A stretch of DNA of 46,275 nt from Trueperaceae bacterium (lineage in GTDB: Bacteria > Deinococcota > Deinococci > Deinococcales > Trueperaceae), in NCBI GenBank assembly GCA_024642575.1, contig JAHEBB010000002.1:1-46275 (forward strand), given 5' to 3'. A program made the translations under genes and the position numbers. The notes beneath the pieces were generated by a model. That model saw only the letters and a list, made by a program, of their open reading frames with translations. It made no database searches and was not told the origin of the DNA. Shown piece by piece: positions 9,788 to 19,471 of the stretch. The first letter of the stretch is position 1. Each line of letters begins with the position of its first letter.

Positions 9788-11050
9788 GTGAAACTTAGTG
9801 CATCCTTTATTGCAAGCTTAAGCCCAGAAGGTCAGGTTGCAGAAAACCTAGCTGACGCTAAAGGCATAAGCTTTCATAGTGGCAGGGTCAAGCCTGGCGA
9901 CGCCTTTTTTGCTTTAGCGGGCGAGTTCCAGCATGGCATTAATTATGCCGATGACGCCCTCGCTAAAGGAGCAGCATTTATCGTTTCAGACAAGCCTCAT
10001 CCCAGAGGTGTTCAGGTAACTCAGCCTGAAGCTTTACTCCTTAGGCTTGGTCAGATCGCTCGAGCCGAACTTAGTTCCCCTGTCATTGGCATTACCGGTT
10101 CAGCTGGGAAAACCAGTTGTAAGACCTTTGTTGCCGCAGCGCTGGCTGCTGAGGCAAGTCCTGGTAACTTCAATACTCCTTTTGCCTTATCACAGTTTCT
10201 AATTGAGCATGCCTTACATAAGGCAGAGCTACCGCTGGTGCTCGAGCTAGGTATAGATCATCTTGGAGAAATGGCTACACTTGTCGAACTGGTTAAACCC
10301 AGTCACGCCATTATTACCAGCATTGGCCCCAGCCATTTGCTGGGCATTGGTTCGCTCGAGCAAGTTGCCCACGAAAAAGCCAGTATTTTGAGTTTGGGGG
10401 CAAAAGGTTTAGTTAGCACTCAAGCCGCCCGTTTTATTCCAGGAGACAGCTTTGAAACCTATGGTCTGGAAAATGCTACCTATACCGCGAGCCTTTCAAA
10501 AGATGAGCGCAGTTTGACTTATAAAGGTCTAGAGGTCAACCTTCCCAGTCTAGGCAAAGCTATGGCGATGAATGCGCTTGCAGCCCTGGTACTCGCCGAA
10601 AAGCTTGGTTTTCCCTTGGCAGAGGCTGCCAAAAGGCTAGCCTCTGCCAAGCTCGAGCCTGGTAGACTTGAATTCAAAAAAGCGGGCACACTGTTAATCA
10701 TAGATGACACTTACAACAGCAATCCCCTATCGGTACTTCAGTCCCTAGATATATTGCGTCAACAGACGCCACCTCATATTGCAATTCTGGGCGATATGCT
10801 CGAGCTTGGGGTTGAGTCTCACCGTTACCACCATGAATTAGGCGAAGCCACCCACAACGTAAAAACCTATGCCATCGGACGGGAATCGATTGCTATTTTA
10901 GAAGCAAACCCAAAAGCCAAACATTTTTTAACGGTTGAGTCCTTTTTGGGTCAGCTACCTCAATTTGAGTCAGGCACGATTCTGGTCAAAGCCTCTAGAG
11001 GAATGCGGCTCGAGCGTGTCGTTGAGGCCCTCTTAGGGGTTAAATCATGA
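9788..11050 (+). CDS. murF: UDP-N-acetylmuramoyl-tripeptide--D-Ala-D-Ala ligase MurF
   Basis: Cytoplasmic Mur ligase adding D-Ala-D-Ala to the UDP-MurNAc-tripeptide. 420 residues; N-terminal substrate domain, ATP loop GITGSAGKTSCKT, central motif LELGIDHLGEM, and C-terminal IDDTYNSNPLSV and GDMLELG blocks. GTG start at 9788 with GGAGG 12 nt upstream, rather long spacing. The alternative of control by a local promoter is noted at 9738-9761. Overlaps mraY by ATGA. murE, which makes its substrate, is not in the cluster. Confidence 0.95.
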   Translation: MKLSASFIASLSPEGQVAENLADAKGISFHSGRVKPGDAFFALAGEFQHGINYADDALAKGAAFIVSDKPHPRGVQVTQPEALLLRLGQIARAELSSPVIGITGSAGKTSCKTFVAAALAAEASPGNFNTPFALSQFLIEHALHKAELPLVLELGIDHLGEMATLVELVKPSHAIITSIGPSHLLGIGSLEQVAHEKASILSLGAKGLVSTQAARFIPGDSFETYGLENATYTASLSKDERSLTYKGLEVNLPSLGKAMAMNALAALVLAEKLGFPLAEAAKRLASAKLEPGRLEFKKAGTLLIIDDTYNSNPLSVLQSLDILRQQTPPHIAILGDMLELGVESHRYHHELGEATHNVKTYAIGRESIAILEANPKAKHFLTVESFLGQLPQFESGTILVKASRGMRLERVVEALLGVKS

Positions 11051-11955
11051 TCCTTCTTGTTGCCAGTTTGGCCTCGGTCTTTGGTGTTGCTCTTTTTATT
11101 CGCCTGGCTCACCACTATGGCTGGGGAAAATCTGTACGCAAAGATGGCCCTAAAAGCCATTTGATTAAGGAAGGTACGCCTACGATGGGGGGCTTGGCTC
11201 TTATCCTGATAGCCCTGCTTATTTGGCTACTTATTGGCGCAAAAACAGCTGACGGGCTTGCGGTGGCCTTACTGACACTTGGCGCAGGGTTAGGTGGTTT
11301 TGTTGATGATTTATTATCTTTACGCAAAAAACGCCTGGTTGCCGAGGGCATAGATGCCTCAACCGGCCTTTTTGCACGTTATCGTTTATTAGCCCAAGCA
11401 GTCTTCGCATCCCTTTTTGCCCTTTACGCCGTCAACAGTGGCCAAATCATGTTTGGACCAGGCTGGCTTGATATTATTGCGTTTACCCTAGTAATTATGG
11501 GGGCTATCAATGCTCTTAACTTTTCAGATGGGCTTGACGGGCTAGCAGCAGGCATGACGGTCATTATGCTTTTGCCTTTTTTGACTCATTCTTTTAGTCT
11601 CGCCTTAATAGGTTCTCTCTTAGGCTTCTTATGGCATAATGCTCACCCGGCTCGAGTCTTTATGGGCGGGGTTGGCTCAGAAGCGCTGGGAGCTGCGCTA
11701 GCAGGAATTGCCATTAGCTCTGGCTGGGTCTGGTACTTACCTCTTATAGCTCTGATTCCCGTTTTAGAAGTGCTCTCTGTCATGATTCAGGTTAGTTATT
11801 TTAAAATGACAGGGGGCAAACGCATTTTTAAGATGAGCCCCTTACATCATCACTTTGAAGAATCAGGGTGGGCCGAGACGCAAGTTGTCATGCGCTTTTG
11901 GCTTATGACTGCTTTTTGTGTTGCTGCTGCCTGGTTTTTGCAAAGGGCATTATGA
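11047..11955 (+). CDS. mraY: Phospho-N-acetylmuramoyl-pentapeptide transferase MraY
   Basis: Polytopic membrane enzyme that transfers phospho-MurNAc-pentapeptide to undecaprenyl phosphate, giving lipid I. 302 residues, somewhat shorter than the 320-360 usual in other phyla. TPTMGG near the N-terminus, catalytic aspartates in GFVDDLLSL and NFSDGLDGLAAG, and the HHHFEESGW loop are present. ATGA overlaps on both sides. Confidence 0.96.
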   Translation: MILLVASLASVFGVALFIRLAHHYGWGKSVRKDGPKSHLIKEGTPTMGGLALILIALLIWLLIGAKTADGLAVALLTLGAGLGGFVDDLLSLRKKRLVAEGIDASTGLFARYRLLAQAVFASLFALYAVNSGQIMFGPGWLDIIAFTLVIMGAINALNFSDGLDGLAAGMTVIMLLPFLTHSFSLALIGSLLGFLWHNAHPARVFMGGVGSEALGAALAGIAISSGWVWYLPLIALIPVLEVLSVMIQVSYFKMTGGKRIFKMSPLHHHFEESGWAETQVVMRFWLMTAFCVAAAWFLQRAL

Positions 11956-13286
11956 AACTTTTGGTCTTTGGCTTAGGCAGAAGTGGATTGGCAAGCTGTC
12001 GCCTCTTAGCTAAACAAGACCATGATTTTGAAGTCTTTGATGATAACCCCGATAGCACCCAATTAGCGGAAATCCTTGCTCTAGGCGGCACCCTTAACAA
12101 GCATCCTGAGCATACGGATGCGAGTATCTGTATAGCTGCACCGGGTGTGCCCTTAAGCCACCCAAAACTGCAAGCGCTTAAAGCTCGAGGCATTGAGATT
12201 ATAGGTGAAGTCGAGTGGGTTTACCGTACCGTAAATGCCGACTTTATCGGGGTGACAGGGACCGCAGGTAAAGGCTCGGTAACGCGCTGGCTCTGTGATG
12301 TTTTGCTAAGCGCAGGTACCGACGCAGTTGCAGGGGGCAATATTGACCCAGCTCTGGCTGAGGTTGCCCTAGATCACAAGGTTTTGGTAGTTGAACTCTC
12401 TTCGTTTCAGCTCGAGCGTTGCCCAAGACTAAAACCAAGAATAGCTATTGTTCTAAATCTCGGGCAAGATCATCTGGATAGACATGGCAGTTTGGCTCAG
12501 TACCATGAGGCTAAACGCGCCATTGTTTGCAATCAAGATGAAAACGATATTTTTATCTACAATGCTGACGACCCGAAGCTTTGCCTCTGGGCGAAAGACA
12601 GTTCGGCGCAATGTCTTGGTTTTTCTGTTGAAAAACCAACTGATGCTTATTTAACTGACGGTCAGCTAATGCTCCAAGGCGAACCCTTATTAGAGAGCTC
12701 GAGCCTTCAAGTGGTGGGTAAGCATCAAATTGCCAATGCCCTTGCCGTAGCTCTTGCTGCCCATAATTTTGGTTTAAGTACTGAGCAAATTCGAAATGGG
12801 CTAAAAAGCTTTAAGGGCTTAGAAGGCCGTTACGCCCTAGCAGGCCAAATTGGCAAAATACGCTTTATTGAAGATTCGATTGCAACCCGTACCCTTGCTG
12901 TTAAGGCAGCGCTCGAGGCAAGTGAACCGCCTATCGTCTGGATTGCTGGCGGTGAGGACAAAGGTGCAGATTTTTCGCTCATCAGCGAACTCATTCGTGA
13001 GCGCGTTAGGCTGTTTATTGGCATGGGAAAATCAGGAGCTCAATTTGCTAATGAGGTAAGTCATTTAACCCAAAATGAGGTTTGCACCAACTCCATTGGT
13101 AAAGATGCGCTTGACTGTGCCGTAAAAAAAGCTATTCATTTTTTAGAGCAAAACTTTAAAGGTCAAGGTACTGTACTCTTTGCGCCCCTGGCTGCCTCTT
13201 TTGATCAATTTAAGGATTATAAGGACCGCGCCAAACAATTTAGGCAGGTTATTACCGAGATGGAGCAGACATGGACGTCTTACTAA
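11952..13286 (+). CDS. murD: UDP-N-acetylmuramoylalanine--D-glutamate ligase MurD
   Basis: Adds D-Glu to UDP-MurNAc-L-Ala. The start at 11952 (ATGA overlap with mraY) gives 444 residues and the family N-terminus KLLVFGLGRSGLASCRLL; an earlier in-frame ATG at 11868 lies inside mraY. Central motifs VVELSSFQLE and LNLGQDHLDRHGS are intact, as is the EDSIAT block. The ATP loop reads GTAGKGS (103-109), with Gly directly after the Lys where most Mur ligases, including MurC and MurF here, have Thr or Ser. Overlaps ftsW by 16 nt. Confidence 0.94.
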   Translation: MKLLVFGLGRSGLASCRLLAKQDHDFEVFDDNPDSTQLAEILALGGTLNKHPEHTDASICIAAPGVPLSHPKLQALKARGIEIIGEVEWVYRTVNADFIGVTGTAGKGSVTRWLCDVLLSAGTDAVAGGNIDPALAEVALDHKVLVVELSSFQLERCPRLKPRIAIVLNLGQDHLDRHGSLAQYHEAKRAIVCNQDENDIFIYNADDPKLCLWAKDSSAQCLGFSVEKPTDAYLTDGQLMLQGEPLLESSSLQVVGKHQIANALAVALAAHNFGLSTEQIRNGLKSFKGLEGRYALAGQIGKIRFIEDSIATRTLAVKAALEASEPPIVWIAGGEDKGADFSLISELIRERVRLFIGMGKSGAQFANEVSHLTQNEVCTNSIGKDALDCAVKKAIHFLEQNFKGQGTVLFAPLAASFDQFKDYKDRAKQFRQVITEMEQTWTSY

Positions 13287-14323
13287 TCTTTACCCAACTT
13301 ACCCTTGGCATGCTTGGCGTACTTGGGATTGCTACCAGCGAAGCCAGTACAGGGCTTATTATTCGGCAGGTCATTGCAGTTATTGCGGGCCTGGGTCTCA
13401 CCTTTGTCGTATCAAAAATTTCTCCCAAACGCATTATTAAAAATAGTCCTCTCTTTTATGTTGCTACCCTTATGTTGCTTATTCTGGTTTTGTTTATTGG
13501 CATCACCCCAGAAGGTTCTTATGGCAAACGCTGGATTGATTTGGGTCTTTTTAGCTTTCAACCTTCCGAACTCATGAAAGTTGCTATTATTGCCTACTTA
13601 ACCGCCTTTTTCTATAACCACTATGGCAACTGGGAACTCTGGCGCCCTATGCTTTTGGTTGGAGCAGCCGTCGGTCTAATCTTGCTCGAGCCTAATTTTA
13701 GTACCAGTTTATTTATTTTTTATCTTGCCATTACCGTTATGCTGATCGCTGGAACAAAACTCTTTAGACTCTTGAGCATCGGTATTGCCTCAAGCATTGT
13801 TGCAGCCCTTTTTGCCATTCCTTTAATGGGTCGATACGGCTACTTTCTCGAGCGCATAAGTAGTTTTTTTAGCAAAAGTGCCGATGACCAATTAGGCAGT
13901 GGCTATCAAGCCTATAGAGCTAGTCTTACTTTAAGAGATGCAGGTTTTTTTGGCACTGGCCCTGGTACCCCTATGTACGTTCCGGAAGCCCATACCGATA
14001 TGATAGCGATTTCAATTGCCCAGGCTTTGGGTTTAACAGGCATTATTACCCTGATTGTTTTGTACATTTTTATTGCCGGTCGAGGGGTTCGTATTGCAGC
14101 AGAAACCAAAGGCCCAGGCAGTATGCTTGCCGCAGGGGCAACAGCTTATATTTGTAGTCAGGCAGCCCTCAATTTACTGGTTGCCAGTGGTCTCTTACCC
14201 GTCACAGGTGTGGTTTTACCCTTTGTCAGTCATGGAATTAACAGCATGATTTCGGTTTCTATTGCTCTAGGTTTTATCCATAGTGCCTACCGTCAAGCAA
14301 GTAGCGCTGGAGCCCGCTTATGA
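13271..14323 (+). CDS. ftsW: FtsW, SEDS-family septal glycosyltransferase
   Basis: Polymerises lipid II during division with FtsI. 350 residues, about 9-10 predicted membrane helices. The catalytic Asp loop is present as PEAHTDMIAISIAQALG. The late SEDS motif, usually PFVSYGGSS, reads PFVSHGINS, a clear divergence though the position and flanking helix are right. It begins 16 nt before the end of murD and ends in an ATGA overlap with murG. RodA is the alternative SEDS identity, but dcw context supports FtsW. Confidence 0.93.
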   Translation: MDVLLIFTQLTLGMLGVLGIATSEASTGLIIRQVIAVIAGLGLTFVVSKISPKRIIKNSPLFYVATLMLLILVLFIGITPEGSYGKRWIDLGLFSFQPSELMKVAIIAYLTAFFYNHYGNWELWRPMLLVGAAVGLILLEPNFSTSLFIFYLAITVMLIAGTKLFRLLSIGIASSIVAALFAIPLMGRYGYFLERISSFFSKSADDQLGSGYQAYRASLTLRDAGFFGTGPGTPMYVPEAHTDMIAISIAQALGLTGIITLIVLYIFIAGRGVRIAAETKGPGSMLAAGATAYICSQAALNLLVASGLLPVTGVVLPFVSHGINSMISVSIALGFIHSAYRQASSAGARL

Positions 14324-15408
14324 AACGCCTGGTTTTTGCCACAGGGGGTACAGGTGGTCACATCTTCCCTGCTTTGGCTATTGCCCATGAGGCCAAGAAA
14401 CGGGGCTACGACTGCTATTTTATGGGTCAAAAAGAGGGTATGGAAGCTCAGCTCATTCCTGAACACTTTCCTTTTATTGGGGTTGCAGCAGGTAAGTTTG
14501 ATCGGCAAAGACCCAATCCTTTGGCAGGTTTAAAAAGTCTCAAGGGCTTAGCTGAAGCGGTCTTTGCGTTGCGTAGGCTCGAGCCTCATTTGATCCTGGG
14601 TTTTGGTGGTTTTGCCAGTTTCCCAGGTGTTGCCGCGGCTAGACTAATTGGGAAACCCTATATTCTTCATGAAACCAATGCCTTTCCTGGACTCGTTACC
14701 CGCTGGTTCGCCTCAAAGGCAAAAATGGTGTTAGCTTCGCAAGAAGCCAGCTACCAGCATCTACCCAATATAAGCGCCCATATCGTTGGTCATCCAATCA
14801 AAGAGGAACGCATACCCAAGGCTGAAGCCAGAGAAAAACTTGGCTTGCCGCAAGATGCCCTTATCACTTATGTAACAGGAGGGTCGCAAGGTTCTTTAAC
14901 CCTTAACAAGGTAGTCCCAGCAGCCTTTAAAGAGCTAAGCCCAGAGCCTGAGCATGCCGTTTTGCACAGTACAGGCAAGAACTGGCTAGCTCAGGTTGAA
15001 GAGGCTACCGTGGGACTAAAGCACTATTTTACAAAAGATTTTGTGAATGCTACGCTTGCTTGGTCTGCAGCCGATCTTGCAATTTGCAGGGCTGGATTTG
15101 GTACCTTGGCAGAGGCAGCGTTTCACGGTGTACCTTGCATTATGGTACCGCTTCCTACCGCTGCAGAAAACCATCAATTTCATAATGCCCAAGCTTTTGC
15201 TAGAGCCGAAGCTGGTTGGGTTATGGAAGAAACGCAGATCGGGTCTTTAGCTATGATTTGGAAAGAAAAATTAAACAAAACAGTTCTGGACAAAGCCTCA
15301 AAAGCAGCGCTTAAGTTTTCGCACCAAGGAGCAAGTCAAACCTTTATGAATCTCATCGATGATTTTTTTAGCGTTTCAAATGGCGCACAGCTTGGCAGTC
15401 CAGCATGA
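14320..15408 (+). CDS. murG: Lipid II synthase MurG
   Basis: Membrane-associated GT28 glycosyltransferase that adds GlcNAc to lipid I. 362 residues. G-loops GGTGGHIFPALAIA (N-terminus), GFGGFASFPG and GGSQGSLTLN are present, with the donor-binding segment RAGFGTLAEAAFHGVPCIMVPLP and the catalytic His in ILHETNAFPG region. ATGA overlaps with ftsW and murC. Confidence 0.97.
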   Translation: MKRLVFATGGTGGHIFPALAIAHEAKKRGYDCYFMGQKEGMEAQLIPEHFPFIGVAAGKFDRQRPNPLAGLKSLKGLAEAVFALRRLEPHLILGFGGFASFPGVAAARLIGKPYILHETNAFPGLVTRWFASKAKMVLASQEASYQHLPNISAHIVGHPIKEERIPKAEAREKLGLPQDALITYVTGGSQGSLTLNKVVPAAFKELSPEPEHAVLHSTGKNWLAQVEEATVGLKHYFTKDFVNATLAWSAADLAICRAGFGTLAEAAFHGVPCIMVPLPTAAENHQFHNAQAFARAEAGWVMEETQIGSLAMIWKEKLNKTVLDKASKAALKFSHQGASQTFMNLIDDFFSVSNGAQLGSPA

Positions 15409-16793
15409 CCGAGCATCTGCATTTTATGGGTGTCGGTGGTGTAGGCATGAGTGGTCTTGCCAGGTGGTATAAGGCCGATGGTTACGAGGTTTCGGGCTGT
15501 GATCGGCAAGCCTCCAAGCAAACTGAAGCGCTCGAGGCAGAAGGTATCAAAGTATTTATTAGTCACCATTCTGATCACCTAAAAGGCGTAAGCACCTTGG
15601 TCAGTACCATGGCGGTAGCGCAAGACGAAAACGAGCTCGAGGCCGCAACTGCCAAATCTATCCGCTCCATCAAACGCATTGAGCTTTTGGCAGAGCTTTT
15701 TAGCAAACGTCAGGCCATTGGTATAACCGGAACGCATGGGAAAAGTACCACAACGGGCATGCTGGCAACCATCTTTTTAGACCAGCTTGATGCGTCCGTA
15801 TTATTGGGAGCAAACTTGCCCAGTCTTTCGGGCAATATGCGTTATTCTAAAGCTCCTTATCTGGTTGCCGAGGTTGATGAATCTGATCCTGGCTTTGCCC
15901 AGTTAAAAACCCAAATAGCCGTTATCACCAATTTAGAAAATGATCATATTGCCGAAGGATTTACGGAACGGCGCAATTATCATGCAAGTTATGCAGAGCT
16001 CGAGCAAGCAACGCTGAGGTTTGCCGAAAACAGCAAGCAAATTATTTACTGCGGTGACTGGTTAGCGCTCGAGCGCTTGGTGGGTAAACAAAAAAATGCG
16101 GTTAGCTATGGGCTTAATAAATATGCTGATTACTGCATTACCGATTTACATCTTTTCTCTACAGGCTCGAGCTTTGTCCTAAAAACGCCAAAAGGAAATT
16201 TATTCCCTGTAAAACTCACGGTGCCTGGTGAACATAACGTACTTAATGCTACAGCGGCTCTTTGTGCAGCTGATCTTTGCGGTCTTGATTTGCCTCAGGC
16301 ATGTAGCAGTTTAAAAAATTATGAAGGTGTGGGGCGCCGTTGGCAGCAGTGGGGTAATGTCAAAGGGGCGCTCGTCATAGATGATTATGCCCATCACCCT
16401 ACAGAAATTACCGCAACCCTAAAAACCGCTCGGCAAACCGGAAGACGTGTACGCGCAGTTTTACAGCCCCACCGCTGGATTCGCACAGCTCAGCATTGGC
16501 CTGAAATGGCTGACGCTGCCAGTTTGGCAGATGAAGTTCTGGTCATGGATATTTATGGCGCAGGTGAAACACCTATTGAAAATATTTCTCCTGATCTTAT
16601 TGTCAACAGGATTAATTTAAATGGTAAACCTGCTTATTACTACAGTTTTGAAGACGCTGAAGAGTATCTGGCAGAAACCACCAAATCCAATGATCTGGTG
16701 ATTACCTTAGGCGCAGGCAATGTCTGGCAAATTGCCAAAGGTCTGGTTGAACGGCTCGAGCGCCAAGTCACAGGCGAGGCACCGCATGCCTGA
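15405..16793 (+). CDS. murC: UDP-N-acetylmuramate--L-alanine ligase MurC
   Basis: First amino acid-adding Mur ligase. 462 residues. Rossmann start HFMGVGGVGMSGLARW, ATP loop GITGTHGKSTTT, EVDESDPGF, TNLENDH and the late DDYAHHPTEI motif are all intact. It overlaps murG by ATGA and murB by 8 nt (ATGCCTGA). Confidence 0.97.
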   Translation: MTEHLHFMGVGGVGMSGLARWYKADGYEVSGCDRQASKQTEALEAEGIKVFISHHSDHLKGVSTLVSTMAVAQDENELEAATAKSIRSIKRIELLAELFSKRQAIGITGTHGKSTTTGMLATIFLDQLDASVLLGANLPSLSGNMRYSKAPYLVAEVDESDPGFAQLKTQIAVITNLENDHIAEGFTERRNYHASYAELEQATLRFAENSKQIIYCGDWLALERLVGKQKNAVSYGLNKYADYCITDLHLFSTGSSFVLKTPKGNLFPVKLTVPGEHNVLNATAALCAADLCGLDLPQACSSLKNYEGVGRRWQQWGNVKGALVIDDYAHHPTEITATLKTARQTGRRVRAVLQPHRWIRTAQHWPEMADAASLADEVLVMDIYGAGETPIENISPDLIVNRINLNGKPAYYYSFEDAEEYLAETTKSNDLVITLGAGNVWQIAKGLVERLERQVTGEAPHA

Positions 16794-17637
16794 AACCGTC
16801 ATGGCTAAAAAGACTCGGCTTGCACCCTTCACTACCCTAAAAGTGGGTGGAGAGGCAGAGCTTTGGGAGGTTCTTAGCCTTGCGGAATTAAAAGAAGCCA
16901 GTAGCGAACCTTTTCTGATTCTAGGTGCAGGTTCTAATCTCCTCATCAGCGATGAGGGAGTAACTGAAAGGGTGGTAAAACTTGGCAAATCATTTAACAG
17001 TTTAGATGACTTTTCGGGTCAAGGCGATGTGTGGTTGGGTGCGGCAACCCCATTACCCGGACTCGTTCGCCGCGCAGCCAGTACAGGTTTGTCAGGCTGG
17101 GAAGGTCTTTTAGGCATTCCAGCGGTTTTAGGAGGTGCAATCGCCATGAACGCAGGAACGCGTTTTGGAAGTATTGCTGATACCTTAAAAGAAGTCGAAC
17201 TTATGCTTGCTGGAGAAATGGTCAGGCTTTCAGCAGATGAGCTTAAGCTTTCCTACCGACATAGCGAATTACCAAAGGACGGGGTTATAACAAGAGCGAG
17301 GTTCAGCTTGACAGCTTCGACACCTGAAAAGGTTGAAGCCGTACTTGCCAAGGTCGATGCCGCTCGCAAGGGTCAACCTAAAATAAAGTCAGCAGGTTGC
17401 GCCTTTAAAAATCCAGAGGCCTTAAGTGCCGGTAAACTTATAGATGAAGCGGGTCTAAAAGGTTTAAAAGTTGGTGACGCCATGGTTTCTTTAGAGCATG
17501 GCAACTTTATTGTCAACCTCGGTCAAGCAAGTGCGACCGATGTGCTAAAGCTTATTGATATGATACGCAGTCGTGTCAAAGTTCCTCTCATATTAGAATG
17601 GCGACTTTGGGGCTTCGGTGAGGCAAGCCATGCGTAG
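16786..17637 (+). CDS. murB: UDP-N-acetylenolpyruvoylglucosamine reductase MurB
   Basis: FAD-dependent reductase forming UDP-MurNAc. Start chosen at 16786, inside the end of murC, giving 284 residues; ATG at 16801 is a possible alternative. An upstream frame back to 16720 only repeats sequence within murC. FAD-binding GAGSNLLISDEG and GIPAVLGGAIAMNAGT, YRHSELP, and C-terminal catalytic AGCAFKNPE are visible. The proton-donor position, Ser in E. coli MurB, is Cys here. Contains no CTCGAG. Overlaps ftsQ by 8 nt. Confidence 0.94.
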   Translation: MPETVMAKKTRLAPFTTLKVGGEAELWEVLSLAELKEASSEPFLILGAGSNLLISDEGVTERVVKLGKSFNSLDDFSGQGDVWLGAATPLPGLVRRAASTGLSGWEGLLGIPAVLGGAIAMNAGTRFGSIADTLKEVELMLAGEMVRLSADELKLSYRHSELPKDGVITRARFSLTASTPEKVEAVLAKVDAARKGQPKIKSAGCAFKNPEALSAGKLIDEAGLKGLKVGDAMVSLEHGNFIVNLGQASATDVLKLIDMIRSRVKVPLILEWRLWGFGEASHA

Positions 17638-18229
17638 ATTATATTTTTTGCTCTTTATTATTCTTTTTGCCCTGGGATTAAGTTATTTTCTTCCAGTTGT
17701 TACACGCGTTGAAGTTAGTCACAATCAGCACTTTAGCGATGATGAAATTATGCAACTTGCCAATATCAAGGTGGGTACACCTTTTTTATGGATAGGCTCT
17801 AGCTGGGTGCATCGTCTTGCCGAAAACCCTTGGATAGCTACAGCCAGTATCGTTAAACAGTGGCCCAATACCGTACTTATCAGTGTGGTGGAGCGTCAGG
17901 GGTTTATGACCAATGGTCAAGATGTTTACGCTATTGATGGTACCCTCTTACCAAGTGCAAATACCGATAGTCAAAGTTTGGTACGCTTCGAGGGTTGGGG
18001 TCATTCAAGGCTATCAGAGTTACTGAGCTTGATTAATTTACTTAATCATCAACAGCTCGAGCCTAAAGTGGTAAGCTACAGCCCAGCAGGATTTACCATC
18101 CAATTTGCCAATTCGCGTCTGTTCACCCCTTCGATTGAAGCCTTACGGATGCATTGGTCAAGCTTTTTAAGTCAATCTGGGTCAAGGGTCTACGTCTACC
18201 CTTGGGGAGTGAGTGCGGTAAATGAGTGA
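17630..18229 (+). CDS. ftsQ: FtsQ/DivIB-like division protein with POTRA domain
   Basis: 199 residues, short for FtsQ. One N-terminal membrane helix (residues about 4-22) then a POTRA-like region (VTRVEVSHNQHFSDDEIMQL, with WIATASIVKQWPNTVLISVVER). Start at ATG 17630 reproduces the 8-nt overlap pattern (ATGCGTAG) seen at the neighbouring junctions; GTG 17618 would add four residues. FtsQ links cytosolic and periplasmic division proteins. The call rests on domain layout plus position before ftsA. Confidence 0.88.
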   Translation: MRRLYFLLFIILFALGLSYFLPVVTRVEVSHNQHFSDDEIMQLANIKVGTPFLWIGSSWVHRLAENPWIATASIVKQWPNTVLISVVERQGFMTNGQDVYAIDGTLLPSANTDSQSLVRFEGWGHSRLSELLSLINLLNHQQLEPKVVSYSPAGFTIQFANSRLFTPSIEALRMHWSSFLSQSGSRVYVYPWGVSAVNE

Positions 18230-19460
18230 GAATATAATTGTCGGTCTGGATATCGGTACAACCAAGATATGTACCGTTATCGGTGAAGTAGCCAGTGATG
18301 GTGTCCTAGATATTATCGGTGAGGGCACTGTACCTAGCGATGGCTTACGCAAAGGGGTTGTCGTCAATTTAGAGAGAACCATCTCAGCGGTACGCCAATC
18401 GATTAATAGTGCTGAACGTATGGCTGGTGTTGAAGTTAGTCATGTCTGGTTGGGTGTCGCGGGCAGTCATTTAAAAGCCATGACCAGTCATGGCATGTCT
18501 GCTATTCGGCGAGGTCAAGAAATTACTACCAGTGATGTTGAACGAACTATCGAAAATGCCAAAGCGATTCCTTTAGAGAGCAATATGGAAGTCATTCACG
18601 TTTTACCCCAGGAATATGTGGTGGACGGCAATGACGGTATCAAAGACCCCATCGGCATGTCGGGCATCCGCTTAGAAGTAGATGTTCATATTATTGCTGG
18701 AGCCCAAGGACCTATCCAAAACCTTAAACGCTGTGCCAGAGACGCAGGAGTTGAAGTAGACGGTATGGTGATTCAGGCACTGGCGTCCGGGCTTTCCGTT
18801 CTTAACAACAGTGAACAAGATGTTACTACCTTACTCATTGATATAGGCGGTGGCACAACTGATGTTGGCGTTTTCAGACGAGGCATACTCACTCACTCGG
18901 CTGTTATTCCTCTTGGAGGAGACCACATCACACAAGATATTTCACAGCTTTTGCGCATTCCTCCCGATGAAGCCGAACGTGTCAAAAAACGCTATGGGGT
19001 TGCGGTACCTGATTTAGCCGATAGAGACGTCACACTGGAAGTTGCCAACCCTAATTACACAACCTCTTTAACGACCTTTGAGCTGGCTCAGGTTATTAGA
19101 CCGCGTGTCGTTGAAATCTTGGATCTGGTTAAACAAAATATTGAGCAGCGCATGGGCGCTTTAGAACTTTTGGCAGGTAATGTCGTCATTACGGGTGGCG
19201 CATCACTCATGCCAGGGCTCGAGCAAGTTGCCACAGAGCGCTTTAGACTTCCTGTTCGTATTGGTAAACCCCAAGCCATTTCTGGCATGGTAGATGTTGT
19301 CTCTAGCCCTGCTCATGCTACGGCAGTAGGTCTGGTTCGCTATGGGGTAAAACATCGTGTTAAAGTACCCGGTAGCAGTTCGACGGTTAGGGTAAATGAA
19401 ACCCAAAGTGGTCCTGGTCTATTCGGAAATATTCGTAATATTTTGAAAGAATTTTTTTAG
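18222..19460 (+). CDS. ftsA: FtsA, actin-like membrane tether of FtsZ
   Basis: 412 residues. Actin-fold ATP motifs VGLDIGTTKICTVIGE (N-terminus), TLLIDIGGGTTDVGVF and VITGGASLMPGLEQ. The C-terminal GLFGNIRNILKEFF is the amphipathic membrane-targeting helix. Overlaps ftsQ by 8 nt and is followed 11 nt later by ftsZ, for which its end supplies the Shine-Dalgarno region. Confidence 0.97.
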   Translation: MSENIIVGLDIGTTKICTVIGEVASDGVLDIIGEGTVPSDGLRKGVVVNLERTISAVRQSINSAERMAGVEVSHVWLGVAGSHLKAMTSHGMSAIRRGQEITTSDVERTIENAKAIPLESNMEVIHVLPQEYVVDGNDGIKDPIGMSGIRLEVDVHIIAGAQGPIQNLKRCARDAGVEVDGMVIQALASGLSVLNNSEQDVTTLLIDIGGGTTDVGVFRRGILTHSAVIPLGGDHITQDISQLLRIPPDEAERVKKRYGVAVPDLADRDVTLEVANPNYTTSLTTFELAQVIRPRVVEILDLVKQNIEQRMGALELLAGNVVITGGASLMPGLEQVATERFRLPVRIGKPQAISGMVDVVSSPAHATAVGLVRYGVKHRVKVPGSSSTVRVNETQSGPGLFGNIRNILKEFF

Positions 19461-19471
19461 AGGTGGGTGTA

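Noticed and set aside
11868-11951. Longer MurD starting inside mraY
   Set aside because: The family N-terminus and an ATGA overlap fit 11952; the extra residues are an out-of-frame reading of mraY.
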